This document shows positions 43,861 through 53,047 of a stretch of DNA of 53,188 bases, piece by piece. The stretch's first letter is position 1, and the number at the start of each line of letters is the position of its first letter. The position numbers and the translations under genes were made by a program. The DNA comes from Pseudomonadota bacterium (lineage in GTDB: Bacteria > Pseudomonadota > Gammaproteobacteria > Burkholderiales > JABEVD01), in NCBI GenBank assembly GCA_021802545.1, contig JAJZRS010000019.1, positions 1 to 53,188 of the forward strand, read 5' to 3'. The notes beneath the pieces were generated by a model. That model did no database searches. It was not told the DNA's origin and saw nothing but the letters and a program-made list of their open reading frames with translations.

Positions 43861-44178
43861 ATGGAGTCAGGCAGCGTACTTAAAGCATTGGCCGCGCTTG
43901 CCCAAGCCACGCGCCTGGAGGTTTACAGGCTGCTGGTTGCGGCAGGTCCTGAAGGCATGTCGGCCGGCCAATTGGCTGAAAAGCTTGAGGTCGCTCCAGC
44001 TTCCCTGTCGTTTCACTTCAAGACCCTCTATCACGCCGGGTTGATTGAAAGCCAGCAAAAAGGCCGCTTCATCTACTACCGGGCCAATTTTGAAGTGATG
44101 AACGGCATGGTGGATTACCTGACCGAAAACTGTTGCGGCGGCAATGCAGAGCTGTGCAAGACACCCAGGAAATGTTGA
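43861..44178 (+). CDS. arsR: ArsR-family arsenite-responsive repressor
   Basis: A 105-aa winged-helix repressor (HTH at about 34-58, SAGQLAEKLEVAPASLSFHFKTL). It lacks the ELCVCDL-type cysteine motif in the DNA-binding helix and instead carries cysteines at the C-terminus (C91, C92, C99, C105). That layout resembles the Acidithiobacillus-type ArsR, which binds As(III) at a C-terminal cysteine trio. An alternative TTG start at 43843 is possible. It heads arsC-arsD-arsA. Confidence 0.9.
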   Translation: MESGSVLKALAALAQATRLEVYRLLVAAGPEGMSAGQLAEKLEVAPASLSFHFKTLYHAGLIESQQKGRFIYYRANFEVMNGMVDYLTENCCGGNAELCKTPRKC

Positions 44179-44200
44179 AAACGGAACAAGGAAGATTGAA

Positions 44201-44698
44201 ATGAGCGAGAAGCAATACAATGTGCTGGTGTTGTGTACGGGCAATTCGGCACGCAGCATTTTGGGCGAAGTGCTGTTCAATACTTTGGGAAAAGGCAAAT
44301 TCAAGGCCTATAGCGCTGGCAGCAAACCTGCAGGGCGAGTGAATCCAGGAGCGATTGAACTGTTGCGGGAAAAGGGAATGGGCACCGAAAGCTTGCGAAG
44401 CAAGAGCTGGGACGAATTCGCCGTTCCCGGCGCTCCCGAGATCGACTTCATTTTCACTGTATGCGACAACGCAGCCGGCGAGTCCTGTCCGATCTGGCCA
44501 GGCAAGCCTGCAACCGCACACTGGGGCATCCCGGATCCAGCCCATGTAGAAGGCGATGAAGCGCGTCGAGCTGCATTCAAGAAGGCGTACGAGCAACTTG
44601 CACGGCGCATCCAGTTGTTCATGGCATTGCCGATTGAAAAACTGGACAAGCTCATGCTGAAAGAAAAGCTGGCTGAAATCGGACGTATTCAGGACTGA
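44201..44698 (+). CDS. arsC: Arsenate reductase, LMW-phosphatase type
   Basis: A 165-aa protein of the low-molecular-weight tyrosine phosphatase fold. The active-site loop is CTGNSARS (C12, R18; CX5R), and a conserved VCDNAAGESCPIWPG segment supplies further cysteines for the relay, with an Asp in IPDP. It would reduce arsenate to arsenite, probably with thioredoxin. The gene lies 22 bases after arsR. Confidence 0.9.
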   Translation: MSEKQYNVLVLCTGNSARSILGEVLFNTLGKGKFKAYSAGSKPAGRVNPGAIELLREKGMGTESLRSKSWDEFAVPGAPEIDFIFTVCDNAAGESCPIWPGKPATAHWGIPDPAHVEGDEARRAAFKKAYEQLARRIQLFMALPIEKLDKLMLKEKLAEIGRIQD

Positions 44699-44708
44699 GG
44701 AGCACGCG

Positions 44709-45071
44709 ATGGCTAAAATACAGGTATTCGATCCGGCGTTGTGTTGCAGCACCGGGGTGTGCGGAACGGAAGTCGATCAGGCATTGGTGGATTTTAGTGC
44801 CGATGTGGACTGGCTGAAACGTGCAGGAGGCCAGATCGAGCGGTTCAATCTTGCGCAGCAGCCGATGGCTTTTGCGGAAAATGCAGTAACCAGGGCCTTT
44901 CTGGAGCGTTCCGGCGCCGAAGCGCTGCCGTTGATTCTGGTGGACGGAGAGATTGCGCTGGCAGGACGCTATCCGGTGCGCAAGGAATTGGCAAGGTTCG
45001 CCGGGATTCCCGAAAAGCCTGTGGAAGATGCGGCTGCTGCCGGATGCTGCGCTGGCAACAAGTGCTGCTGA
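44709..45071 (+). CDS. arsD: ArsD arsenic metallochaperone
   Basis: A 120-aa protein with the essential triad C12, C13, C18 (ALCCSTGVC), plus two C-terminal vicinal pairs (C113/C114 and C119/C120) as in the plasmid R773 protein. ArsD hands arsenite to ArsA. The gene follows arsC by 10 bases and precedes arsA directly. Confidence 0.95.
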   Translation: MAKIQVFDPALCCSTGVCGTEVDQALVDFSADVDWLKRAGGQIERFNLAQQPMAFAENAVTRAFLERSGAEALPLILVDGEIALAGRYPVRKELARFAGIPEKPVEDAAAAGCCAGNKCC

Positions 45072-45091
45072 CCAACCCAAAGGGATTGTCC

Positions 45092-46840
45092 TTGAAATTT
45101 CTGGAGCGGCCGCCGCGTTATTTGTTCTTTACGGGAAAAGGAGGGGTTGGCAAAACCTCGATTGCCTGTGCGGCCTCCATTCGACTGGCTGAATCGGGGA
45201 AACGGGTATTGCTGGTGAGCACCGACCCGGCCTCCAACGTCGGACAAGTGTTCGGCCTTGCAATCGGCAACCGCATCACAGACATTGCTTCGATACCCGG
45301 GCTGTCCGCCCTGGAAATCGACCCGCAGGCGGCCGCTCAAGTTTATCGCGATCGAATTGTCGGCCCGGTGCGGGGCATGCTGCCTGAATCGGTCGTCGAC
45401 GGCATCGAGGAACAGCTGTCGGGGGCCTGCACGACTGAAATCGCAGCCTTCGATGAGTTCACTGCATTGCTCATTGATTCGACGCTGACTCAAGAATACG
45501 ACCACATCGTCTTTGATACGGCGCCGACCGGGCATACGATTCGGCTGCTTCAACTACCCGGTGCCTGGAGCGGTTTTCTCGAGGAAGGCAAAGGCGATGC
45601 TTCATGCCTCGGCCCATTGGCCGGCCTGGAAAAGCAGCGCGCGCAGTACAAGGCAGCCGTGGATGCACTGGCTGATGGCAGCCGCACTCGATTGATCCTG
45701 GTTGCCCGCGCCCAGCAGGCGACATTGCAGGAAGTGGCCAGGACTCACGAAGAACTCGCCGCCATCGGGTTGCGGCAGCAGCATCTCGTCATCAATGGCA
45801 TTCTGCCCCGGATCGAGTCCGCAAGCGACCCGCTGGCGGCAGCGATTTTCCGGCGCGAACAGTCGGCTTTGAACAACATTCCTGCCGTTCTGAAAGAATT
45901 GCCCTGCGACCGCGTGATGCTCAAGCCGTTCAATCTTGTCGGAGTCGATGCGCTTCGCCATCTGCTGACGGAGAAACCGTCCGAATCGCAAGAAGATGCC
46001 GGCGCGCCGATTGAGTTGGCTGGGCCAGGCATTGCTGAACTGGTGGACGACATTGCTGCGGATGGTCACGGATTGGTCATGCTCATGGGCAAAGGCGGGG
46101 TCGGCAAGACCACCCTGGCTGCCGCAATCGCGGTGGAATTGGCGCATCGCGGCCTGCGGGTGCATCTCACCACTTCCGACCCGGCAGCCCACCTGACTGA
46201 AACCTTGAGCGGCCCCATAGACAATCTGACAGTCAGCCGGATCGATCCCCATGTCGAAACGGAACGCTACCGCCAGCGCGTGTTGAAAACCAAAGGCGCG
46301 AATCTTGATGCTGAAGGACGCGCCCTGCTGGAAGAGGACCTGCGCTCGCCCTGTACCGAGGAAATTGCCGTATTCCAGGCGTTTTCGCATGTCATTCGTG
46401 AGGCCGGCAGGCAGTTCGTGGTCATGGATACCGCTCCGACCGGCCACACCTTGCTGTTGCTTGATGCAACGGGTGCCTATCATCGCGAAGTTGCCCGCCA
46501 AATGGGCAGCATGCATTTCACTACGCCGATGATGCAGCTGCAGGATGAAAAGCAGACCAAGGTGCTGATCGTGACGTTGGCTGAGACGACGCCGGTTCTG
46601 GAGGCATCCAATCTTCAGGATGATTTGCGCCGCGCGGGGATCGAGCCATGGGCATGGATCATCAACAACAGCATTGCAGCAGCCGGTGCGCGCTCGCCGC
46701 TTTTGCACCAGCGGGCCTTGAACGAAACGGCGGAAATCGGCATCGTTGCGAGCCGGCATGCGAAGCGTTATGCGGTGGTTCCACTGCTCAAGGACGAGCC
46801 CGCCGGGGCTGAGCGTTTGCTGGAGCTGTCTGCAGGATGA
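45092..46840 (+). CDS. arsA: ArsA arsenite-stimulated ATPase
   Basis: A duplicated ATPase of about 582 aa. The first half has GKGGVGKTS (about 15-22) and the second MGKGGVGKTT (about 332-340). The three arsenite-binding cysteines are all present in family contexts: LSGACTTEIA, DASCLGPLAG and RSPCTEEIA. DTAPTGHT occurs in both halves. The start is uncertain: the TTG at 45092 gives the usual MKFLERPPRY beginning and follows AAAGGG, while an ATG at 45044 lies inside arsD. ArsA normally powers the ArsB pump, but no arsB or acr3 gene follows in this window. Confidence 0.93.
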   Translation: MKFLERPPRYLFFTGKGGVGKTSIACAASIRLAESGKRVLLVSTDPASNVGQVFGLAIGNRITDIASIPGLSALEIDPQAAAQVYRDRIVGPVRGMLPESVVDGIEEQLSGACTTEIAAFDEFTALLIDSTLTQEYDHIVFDTAPTGHTIRLLQLPGAWSGFLEEGKGDASCLGPLAGLEKQRAQYKAAVDALADGSRTRLILVARAQQATLQEVARTHEELAAIGLRQQHLVINGILPRIESASDPLAAAIFRREQSALNNIPAVLKELPCDRVMLKPFNLVGVDALRHLLTEKPSESQEDAGAPIELAGPGIAELVDDIAADGHGLVMLMGKGGVGKTTLAAAIAVELAHRGLRVHLTTSDPAAHLTETLSGPIDNLTVSRIDPHVETERYRQRVLKTKGANLDAEGRALLEEDLRSPCTEEIAVFQAFSHVIREAGRQFVVMDTAPTGHTLLLLDATGAYHREVARQMGSMHFTTPMMQLQDEKQTKVLIVTLAETTPVLEASNLQDDLRRAGIEPWAWIINNSIAAAGARSPLLHQRALNETAEIGIVASRHAKRYAVVPLLKDEPAGAERLLELSAG

Positions 46841-46893
46841 ACGCTGCTTTTGGACGGACGGTCCATGGTTATCAAAAACATCAGGAGATATTC

Positions 46894-47157
46894 ATGCAGC
46901 AGCCCAAGTCGGAAGAGTTGGAAACGGTCGGCGGCCTGAGTGAAGAGGAGTTGGAGCGCCTCTCCAGCAGAATGAGGGAAAAATTGCCCAAAAGAAGGTC
47001 AGGCCTGGAATCGATCACGATCGAAGAGGCGCTCGCGCTGCAGATGGAACTGGAAGACGAGTATCTCGAGGAATGGCGGGAAAACTTGCGTGCGGTGCGC
47101 GCCAAGTCCGGCGATAACAGAACCCCTTCAGACAAAAGCGCCGGGGATCTTGGATAA
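46894..47157 (+). CDS. Small charged coiled-coil-like protein
   Basis: An 87-aa highly charged protein, helical throughout (LSEEELERLSSRMREKL, MELEDEYLEEWRENLRAVRA), with no cysteines and no recognisable family. It starts after AGGAGATATTC, 53 bases past arsA, and is co-oriented, so it may belong to the ars operon. An alternative ATG at 46837 overlaps the arsA stop. Confidence 0.55.
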   Translation: MQQPKSEELETVGGLSEEELERLSSRMREKLPKRRSGLESITIEEALALQMELEDEYLEEWRENLRAVRAKSGDNRTPSDKSAGDLG

Positions 47158-47265
47158 AGCATCCCTCCTCCTGAAAATATCGGGGCACTGCGTTGAACAT
47201 CGACTCCGTGTCATGGTTGGCCCGTTTACGCAAACTTGCCGCTCGCCAGTGGACATGGATCGATC

Positions 47266-47712
47266 CTACCGCCGCTTCGCCAACAGCCTGTCGATCTGAT
47301 TTGCGAACGCCTGCCGATCCGCGCAGGAAAAAGCCGCAGGTCCCCCCGTCTCCACCCCGCTGCTGCGGAGGCTATCCATGAAATTTCTCATGGTGAGGCG
47401 CTCCTCGATGTTGGCATCGGTCAGCAGATCGCCTCTCGGATCGATGACGGTCGCTCCCTTGGCGATGACCTGGGCGGCAAGCGGAACATCGGCAGTGATG
47501 ACCAGGTCGCCTGCATGCGCCTCCAGCGCGATGCGCTGATCCGCGACATCGAAGCCGCCCGGCACTTGCATTGCCTTGATCCAGGGGGAAGGCGGCACTC
47601 GCAGCATCTTGTTGGCAACCAGCGTGAGCGGAATCCTGGCGCGGTCAGCTGCGCGATAGAGGATTTCCTTGATGACTACCGGACATGCGTCGGCGTCGAC
47701 CCAAATATTCAT
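47266..47712 (-). CDS. YaiI/YqxD (DUF188) family protein
   Basis: A 148-aa PIN-like protein with the family opening [18 protein letters not shown], later [12 protein letters not shown] and DPRGDLLT. The acidic residues resemble a nuclease site, but the family is uncharacterised. The start at 47712 gives the standard N-terminus; in-frame codons up to 47757 are unlike it. It is convergent with the small ars-associated ORF. Confidence 0.92.
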   Translation of the reverse strand: MNIWVDADACPVVIKEILYRAADRARIPLTLVANKMLRVPPSPWIKAMQVPGGFDVADQRIALEAHAGDLVITADVPLAAQVIAKGATVIDPRGDLLTDANIEERLTMRNFMDSLRSSGVETGGPAAFSCADRQAFANQIDRLLAKRR

Positions 47713-47896
47713 GTTCTTCTCCAGTGGCGCCCTACGATAGCACCAACCATCGCGCAAACGCCAGGAGGTCGCCAGCAGAAAGCCGATTTTCAGGCCGAGA
47801 CCGGTTGCGGTTGGAACGATTCAAGATCATCATGCTGTTGTCATGGCCAAGCTTGCGCTTCCTGCCATGCCGTTGAACTCCACGGGGAGAGCGTGA

Positions 47897-48361
47897 ATGA
47901 AGGGCAATATCAGCCTCAAGGATTTTATTCTCGGCGTCAAGAAGGAGCTTCAGGAAGCGTCGTCTGAAGGGTCGGCGAATCCGTTCCTGGAACTCAATCA
48001 AGTGGAGCTTGAAGCGGAATTCGGCCTCGAAACTTCCGCCGGCGTAGAAGGCGGTTTCAGCTTCTTCGTGAAGGCCACCGCAGAGGCAGGAGCATCGCAA
48101 TCGCATAGAGTGAAGCTGATCTTTTCGCCCGTTCAAAACAACATCATGCTCGCGCTTCCCCCTTCGGAGCTGCAGGCTGGTGAAATCATTGCCGGCCAGC
48201 TTGCAGGCGGCGCTGCAAAACCGCATGGGCCGTATTTCATCACTTATCCGGATTTCCGATTCACTGGCAACGTGGATGAAATCGTCGAAAAAGCCGTAAG
48301 CGAGGCCATAAGAAAGTCAGGTTTCAAGAACGAAGGCGGCAAAGGCTCGGGTGAGGCGTAA
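47897..48361 (+). CDS. Trypco2-like protein
   Basis: A 154-aa protein. The segment NQVELEAEFGLETSAGVEGGFSFFVKATAEAGASQSHRVKLIFSP resembles the trypsin-co-occurring domain 2 (trypco2), a small domain found near peptidases in conflict-related loci. No trypsin-like gene lies next to it here. It has no signal peptide. Confidence in the family is moderate. Confidence 0.6.
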   Translation: MKGNISLKDFILGVKKELQEASSEGSANPFLELNQVELEAEFGLETSAGVEGGFSFFVKATAEAGASQSHRVKLIFSPVQNNIMLALPPSELQAGEIIAGQLAGGAAKPHGPYFITYPDFRFTGNVDEIVEKAVSEAIRKSGFKNEGGKGSGEA

Positions 48362-48436
48362 CCCGTACAGGATGGAGCAATGCCGCATCATGTATAGTCG
48401 CCATGCTTGAATCGTCGAATCATTGAAGGAGCTGCA

Positions 48437-48763
48437 GTGCAAATCAATCTAAAAGGCGTTTCCAGTGCACATTGGCAGTCTGTTCCTGCCAGGGAAATCC
48501 ACCCGGGCGTTCGCAAGCGCGACTTGTGGCAAGGGCCTGCCGGGGCAAAAGCCGCCATTCTTGAAATTGACGCCAATGCTGCGTTTCCGGAATTGGATGT
48601 GCATCATCCTGGACCGGAAGAAGTCTTTGTGGTCTCTGGCACTTTCAGCGATGGCGTCCACGACTATCCTGCCGGATCGTTCATCCACAATCCGGCAGGC
48701 TCGGCCCATGTTCCCCAATCCAAGGAAGGCTGCGTTCTCTTCGTCTTCTTTCCCGAGGGATAG
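48437..48763 (+). CDS. Cupin-domain protein
   Basis: A 108-aa single-domain cupin. The metal motif is seen as DVHHPGPEEVFVVSGTF with H-x-x-G and E, and a second motif in GSFIHNPAGSAHVP. It resembles the cupin part of ChrR anti-sigma proteins. The GTG at 48437 follows GAAGGAG; an in-frame TTG at 48407 is less likely. Substrate is unknown. Confidence 0.85.
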   Translation: MQINLKGVSSAHWQSVPAREIHPGVRKRDLWQGPAGAKAAILEIDANAAFPELDVHHPGPEEVFVVSGTFSDGVHDYPAGSFIHNPAGSAHVPQSKEGCVLFVFFPEG

Positions 48764-48773
48764 GATTGACGCC

Positions 48774-49271
48774 GTGGCACCGGAATTCACGATCGCAACG
48801 GCGGATGATCTGGAAATTGCAGATCGCGAAATTGCCGCGCTGCTGACGAAGGTCTATGTCGAAGGCGGCTTCACGCCGCACGAAGAAGCGAATTCGCTGT
48901 TCGAGCCTTCGGCCGTCAGACAGCGGGGCACGATCATAGGCGCGCGCCACGCACAAAGCTCGGCATTGTCCGGGCTTGTCATCGTGGCGCCTCACGATTC
49001 GCCCGCCTGCAGGTTCGCGAAAATGAACGAAGGAGAAGTGCACTTGCTGGGCGTGATGCCGGAATACAGGGGGCATGGTCTCGGGCGCAGGCTGGTTGAA
49101 GCTTGCATCGAAAGAGCGCGCCGGCTCGGCTGGTCGAAGCTCATCCTGTGGACGCAGCTTTCCATGAAGCCTGCGCAGGCGCTTTACGAATCTGCCGGAT
49201 TTCTTCATGCCGACGACTTCGAAAGGAACGGGCGGAAATACAGGCTGTACGAGTTGAACCTTCTCGCCTGA
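48774..49271 (+). CDS. GNAT-family N-acetyltransferase
   Basis: A 165-aa GNAT protein. The acetyl-CoA loop is VMPEYRGHGLGRRLVEAC and the C-terminal motif is ALYESAGF. The start is a GTG 10 bases after the cupin stop, because no ATG fits, so the two genes are co-transcribed. Substrate is unknown. Confidence 0.88.
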   Translation: MAPEFTIATADDLEIADREIAALLTKVYVEGGFTPHEEANSLFEPSAVRQRGTIIGARHAQSSALSGLVIVAPHDSPACRFAKMNEGEVHLLGVMPEYRGHGLGRRLVEACIERARRLGWSKLILWTQLSMKPAQALYESAGFLHADDFERNGRKYRLYELNLLA

Positions 49272-49485
49272 CCGCCGCATCGAATTCGCCTCCGACCTCT
49301 CGCAGTTTCCTCACCTATGGCGAACCACATCCCTCCGGACATAAAGCCAGTTTCAGCCATTCAGTTTGCCTATGCATGGGTTGCTGTCGGGAAAAATGCG
49401 CACGAAACGATACAAATGATTTCGTTCAGCGCCGACAACCCGTCAGATGGGTTATCCCCGCATATTGGCAGTCCAACTTCACTCC

Positions 49486-51357
49486 CTACGGATGATTGAC
49501 CCAAAAGCCCGTGGTCGGCATTAAAGTGCCCGTCCCGAATGGGAGATAATACTTGCTGCCGATATAACTCGCCAATGTCCCATTCGCATCCAGACTCGGC
49601 GCGTAAAAATACCAGTTGGCACTCGCAGCATTCCACGACCAAAGGGTAGTGATATTCGTCGGGATCACTCCCGCGGCGGGCGGAGTCGCACCAACGCTGA
49701 CGTTGAATGCGCTTGGCGTCGGATTGTCCCCGACCGCGATCAGGCTCCAACCTCCCGGCAAAGGATTCGCACTGCCTGTGCTGCTGTTCTGGAATCGGGT
49801 CGAAGAAATAGGAATCCCGGAAAGAGAAACCGTGAAGGGTATCTTCGCGTTCACCCAGAATCCATCTCCAGGATTGATCGTCGTCAGGAAATCGTAGCCG
49901 TGCGCGGCTGCATAGGCCGAGCCGCCGTCAGCCTGCGTTGGGGTGAAAAACGCCCAGGCAGGATAGGTGATGTTCGGGTTGTTGCCGCTTGGCTCCCATT
50001 TCCACACGGTGGTGACATCGGACGCATTGCCGAAAAGGGTCGAGACCGTGACGGGATTCCCCAAGCCGTTGCCCATCAGATTCCATCCTTGGGAAACTGA
50101 AGCCGCCGTCGAGGTGCCCACGGGAATGATTCGAATGGCGCCGCCCAATGAGCTTGTGGTGACGAGCGCGCGCTTGCCGTCCGGCGTGATCGCCACGCTT
50201 CCCCCTCCCCCCGGATAAACGTTCGGGACGGTATTCGAAACGAGGGAAATCAAGGCAGTGTCGAAATCCCCAACCGCGACAGCAGTCGAGCCGTCCGGCG
50301 CAATCGCAATGTTGTGCACATCCTGATTCGAGGCGTAAGGAATGGTTGCCGTTACGACATTGCTCGCCAGATCGATGCGCTTCACGGTGTCGTTCTCGCC
50401 AGAAGCGACGAGCGCCGACTTTCCGTCCGGCGTCACGGCCACTCCGAATGTAGAACTCGTTCCCGTGATCGTGGTCGCCGAACCCGAGGCGAGGTCGATC
50501 CGCTTGACCGTCGTGCCGAGGATGCCGTTCGTGGCGATAACGCCGCTGCCGTCAGGCGTGGCGGCGACGCCAAACGGCCCGTTGAAAGGAGACAGGTTGA
50601 TGAAGGAAATGGCACCGCTCGAAATATTGACGACATCCAGGCCGCTCTGCGTGCAGCCAGAATTCAAATCGCCCATGACCGCCCTCGTTCCGTCGGGTGT
50701 CACGGCGATGTCGTAAAGCGTCGTGGCCACGCAAGGCGGCGATATGGTGTTCGTCACCGTCCCCGACTGGACATCGATCACGCTCACATTGTTGGAACCA
50801 GCGCCGTTGTTCACGAGCACCTTGCTCCCATCCGATGTAACAGCAAGCTTGCCGGGATATTTTCCAACCGGAATCGTGACCTTGACAGCGTTCGTGTTCA
50901 GGTCGATCGCACTGACGGTCCCGGACGCGCTGTTGTTGGTGACATAGGCACGGGTACCGTCCGGCGCCACCGCCACGCCTCCCGGCGTGAACCCGAGAAG
51001 GATTGGGAGGGAAAACCAGAAAGGCGCCTGCGAAGCCAGCGTGCTGCCGTCCGCATTGACCGCGCTGACCTTCCAGTAATACACCGTTCCCGGATTCAAG
51101 GGAGAAGAAATGGCGAACGAAGTTGAAGTCAATCCGGATTGGCTGATGATGTCGGTTGTGCCGAAATTCGCGCTGGTTGCCACCTCAATGGTGTAGGAAG
51201 CCGCTCCGGATGAAGGGCTCCAGGAAAAGGCAGGCAGCGTCGACTGGGAAGAGTCGCCATCGACAGGCTGGCTCAGGCTGAATGAGCCTGGCGCTGTGGC
51301 ATGGGCCAGGACCGATATCGGCAGGAGAAAAGCCATTACCGTCTTCTTGAGGCGCAT
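49486..51357 (-). CDS. Secreted YVTN-type beta-propeller protein
   Basis: A 623-aa exported protein. A signal peptide (about 1-20) is followed by a fibronectin-III-like domain (about 25-118), a seven-bladed YVTN/NHL-like propeller (about 125-420; repeated GVAVTPDGTRA and VSVIDVQSGTV units) and two C-terminal repeats of about 90 residues beginning GWNLMGNG and GWSLIAVG, each ending in a GFWVN-type motif. No enzyme motif is seen. It is likely surface-located or extracellular, binding protein or carbohydrate (inference). It stands alone, with a 214-base non-coding gap downstream. Confidence 0.87.
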   Translation of the reverse strand: MRLKKTVMAFLLPISVLAHATAPGSFSLSQPVDGDSSQSTLPAFSWSPSSGAASYTIEVATSANFGTTDIISQSGLTSTSFAISSPLNPGTVYYWKVSAVNADGSTLASQAPFWFSLPILLGFTPGGVAVAPDGTRAYVTNNSASGTVSAIDLNTNAVKVTIPVGKYPGKLAVTSDGSKVLVNNGAGSNNVSVIDVQSGTVTNTISPPCVATTLYDIAVTPDGTRAVMGDLNSGCTQSGLDVVNISSGAISFINLSPFNGPFGVAATPDGSGVIATNGILGTTVKRIDLASGSATTITGTSSTFGVAVTPDGKSALVASGENDTVKRIDLASNVVTATIPYASNQDVHNIAIAPDGSTAVAVGDFDTALISLVSNTVPNVYPGGGGSVAITPDGKRALVTTSSLGGAIRIIPVGTSTAASVSQGWNLMGNGLGNPVTVSTLFGNASDVTTVWKWEPSGNNPNITYPAWAFFTPTQADGGSAYAAAHGYDFLTTINPGDGFWVNAKIPFTVSLSGIPISSTRFQNSSTGSANPLPGGWSLIAVGDNPTPSAFNVSVGATPPAAGVIPTNITTLWSWNAASANWYFYAPSLDANGTLASYIGSKYYLPFGTGTLMPTTGFWVNHP

Positions 51358-51498
51358 GATCTCTTCCTTTTGAACGAAAAGTCAGACACGGTACTCTGAT
51401 TAATGATACAACATCAACCCGGCTGGAACAGTTCCTCCCTTCGAATAATTGGGGTACTGTGATGAAACCTATAAAACTGCGGAAACGCCCCTGCGCGA

Positions 51499-51939
51499 AT
51501 GGACATCTTTCTATCGGTCAAACCTGCCGTTGCGGATCTTTCTCCGCTCTTCGATGTGGATCTTCCCGTGGTCATTCTGGAGGACTGGGACGACGAGCGG
51601 GCGCGCGAGATTGGCGCGGCCCACACGGTCATCCTCACCGAAAACAGGTCGGAATTCCCTTACGGGCTTTCTTTCCAGGAACAGACGGAGGATCAGGAGA
51701 ACTGGCTGCTGTGCAGCGCCCGGAAGCTTTCCGTGAATCTGAAATGCAGGGTATTGTATACCGGCAATCCCGTGGAGCCGGACAACCCTTTCCTCTGCGT
51801 CGTTTTCGATTCAGGACTAGCCTATCTCGCTGACGATGAAGGCAGCATGCTTGCCGAAGGCCGCGGCAACCCGGTCAACATCCTCCGGCGGCTGCCCGAG
51901 CTGGATGCGCCTGCAACCCGAGCTTCCTTGAACAAGTAG
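51499..51939 (+). CDS. Hypothetical protein
   Basis: A 146-aa acidic protein without signal peptide or membrane helix (MDIFLSVKPAVADLSPLFDV...). It has four cysteines or fewer and no recognised motif. It is convergent with the FemAB-like gene (8-base gap) and divergent from the propeller gene. The start at 51499 is the first ATG in a frame with coding-like composition. Function is not assigned. Confidence 0.55.
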   Translation: MDIFLSVKPAVADLSPLFDVDLPVVILEDWDDERAREIGAAHTVILTENRSEFPYGLSFQEQTEDQENWLLCSARKLSVNLKCRVLYTGNPVEPDNPFLCVVFDSGLAYLADDEGSMLAEGRGNPVNILRRLPELDAPATRASLNK

Positions 51940-51947
51940 GATGCAGT

Positions 51948-52940
51948 TTACTGCAAGTCGTGTTCGGAGGGCTCGGCCAAAAACTTCAGCCTCTTCAGAA
52001 GCCAGTTGGCGACCGGATGAGCGTGCCTGAAATACACGAAAGTCGGCATCAATCGGCATCCCAGCCATTTCTTGAATGAATATCCGGAAACCCCGAAATC
52101 TATGGTTTTATATCCGTCCCGGACAGCGATTTTGACTATCCTGGTCATCATCGCGAAATACAGTCCATGCGCTTTGCCTTTTTCATAATTCATGCCGAGA
52201 TATTTTCCGCAGATCTGACTGCCCTTGGTCAAATACTGCGCAAAACCGATCAGTTCTCCGTCCAGATACGCCAGCAAGTAGCTGCTGATTTCCAATGTAT
52301 TGACGAAATAAGCCTTGTTGAGCTTTTCGAACCGGATATGGCCATGTTCATAAGATTCGAGATATAGGCGATATATGTTCTCGAGCGGGAAATCGGAGGG
52401 GTACGGGTGCCGAACTTCACGGAATTCCAGGTCATTGGACAAATTCAGCTCTCTGCGCAGATGCTTCGACCTGTTGCCATGGAACGACGAGAAATAATCG
52501 GCGTCAACTTCCAGGACGGGTATAGGCATTCCCGCGACCCTGACGAAATCCTTCAAGGGAAGAGCGGTTTCGAAGAATTTGTACACCACCAGTCGAGCCT
52601 TCGTGAACAAGAATTCATTCAAGGCATCCAGTATTTCTTCAGATACCTCCCCGTCGATCCTCCCGATATCGGCGGACGGGTGGCCGACAAAAGCCGCTTT
52701 AAGCTTCAAGAAGCAAAACGCCCTTTTCAGCAGAGGATTGTCCACGAACAGATCAGCGGGATAATCCATCACGAAATAAGGAACAATGCTTACTCGCTTG
52801 CCATCGCGGGTAATCAGGACGTAACCCACCTCAAACTCAGGCAACCTGGATTCCTGGAACGCCCGATAAAATTTCGAGTCCTCGCAGAAATTGCTCAAAA
52901 AATCGTCAGGCGGATGGTGGATTTCTTCTGCTTTGATCAT
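51948..52940 (-). CDS. FemAB/GNAT-like acyltransferase
   Basis: A 330-aa protein of the GNAT superfamily related to FemAB/DUF482 proteins. The centre (SKHLRRELN, YRLYLESYEHGHIRFEKLN) and the second half (AYLDGELIGFAQYL, CGKYLGMNYEKGKAHGLYFAMM, IDFGVSGYSFKKWLGCRL) fit an acyl-CoA or aminoacyl transferase fold. It is only distantly similar to the gene at 21409. Substrate is unknown. Confidence 0.75.
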   Translation of the reverse strand: MIKAEEIHHPPDDFLSNFCEDSKFYRAFQESRLPEFEVGYVLITRDGKRVSIVPYFVMDYPADLFVDNPLLKRAFCFLKLKAAFVGHPSADIGRIDGEVSEEILDALNEFLFTKARLVVYKFFETALPLKDFVRVAGMPIPVLEVDADYFSSFHGNRSKHLRRELNLSNDLEFREVRHPYPSDFPLENIYRLYLESYEHGHIRFEKLNKAYFVNTLEISSYLLAYLDGELIGFAQYLTKGSQICGKYLGMNYEKGKAHGLYFAMMTRIVKIAVRDGYKTIDFGVSGYSFKKWLGCRLMPTFVYFRHAHPVANWLLKRLKFLAEPSEHDLQ

Positions 52941-53047
52941 GGCTTCGTTTTGCCTGACTCGACAAGAATGCCTTAGATTTTAGCCCACCTATTCACGGGC
53001 AGACATCGAACAAACATAAACCAAAGCAGACACTGGATGGGACAATT

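Noticed and set aside
49272-49485. A possible 60-aa ORF (49317-49499) between the GNAT and propeller genes
   Set aside because: No ribosome site, no recognisable features, and it overlaps the propeller gene's 3' end; the gap otherwise shows only a weak AACCC/GGGTT hairpin at about 49438.
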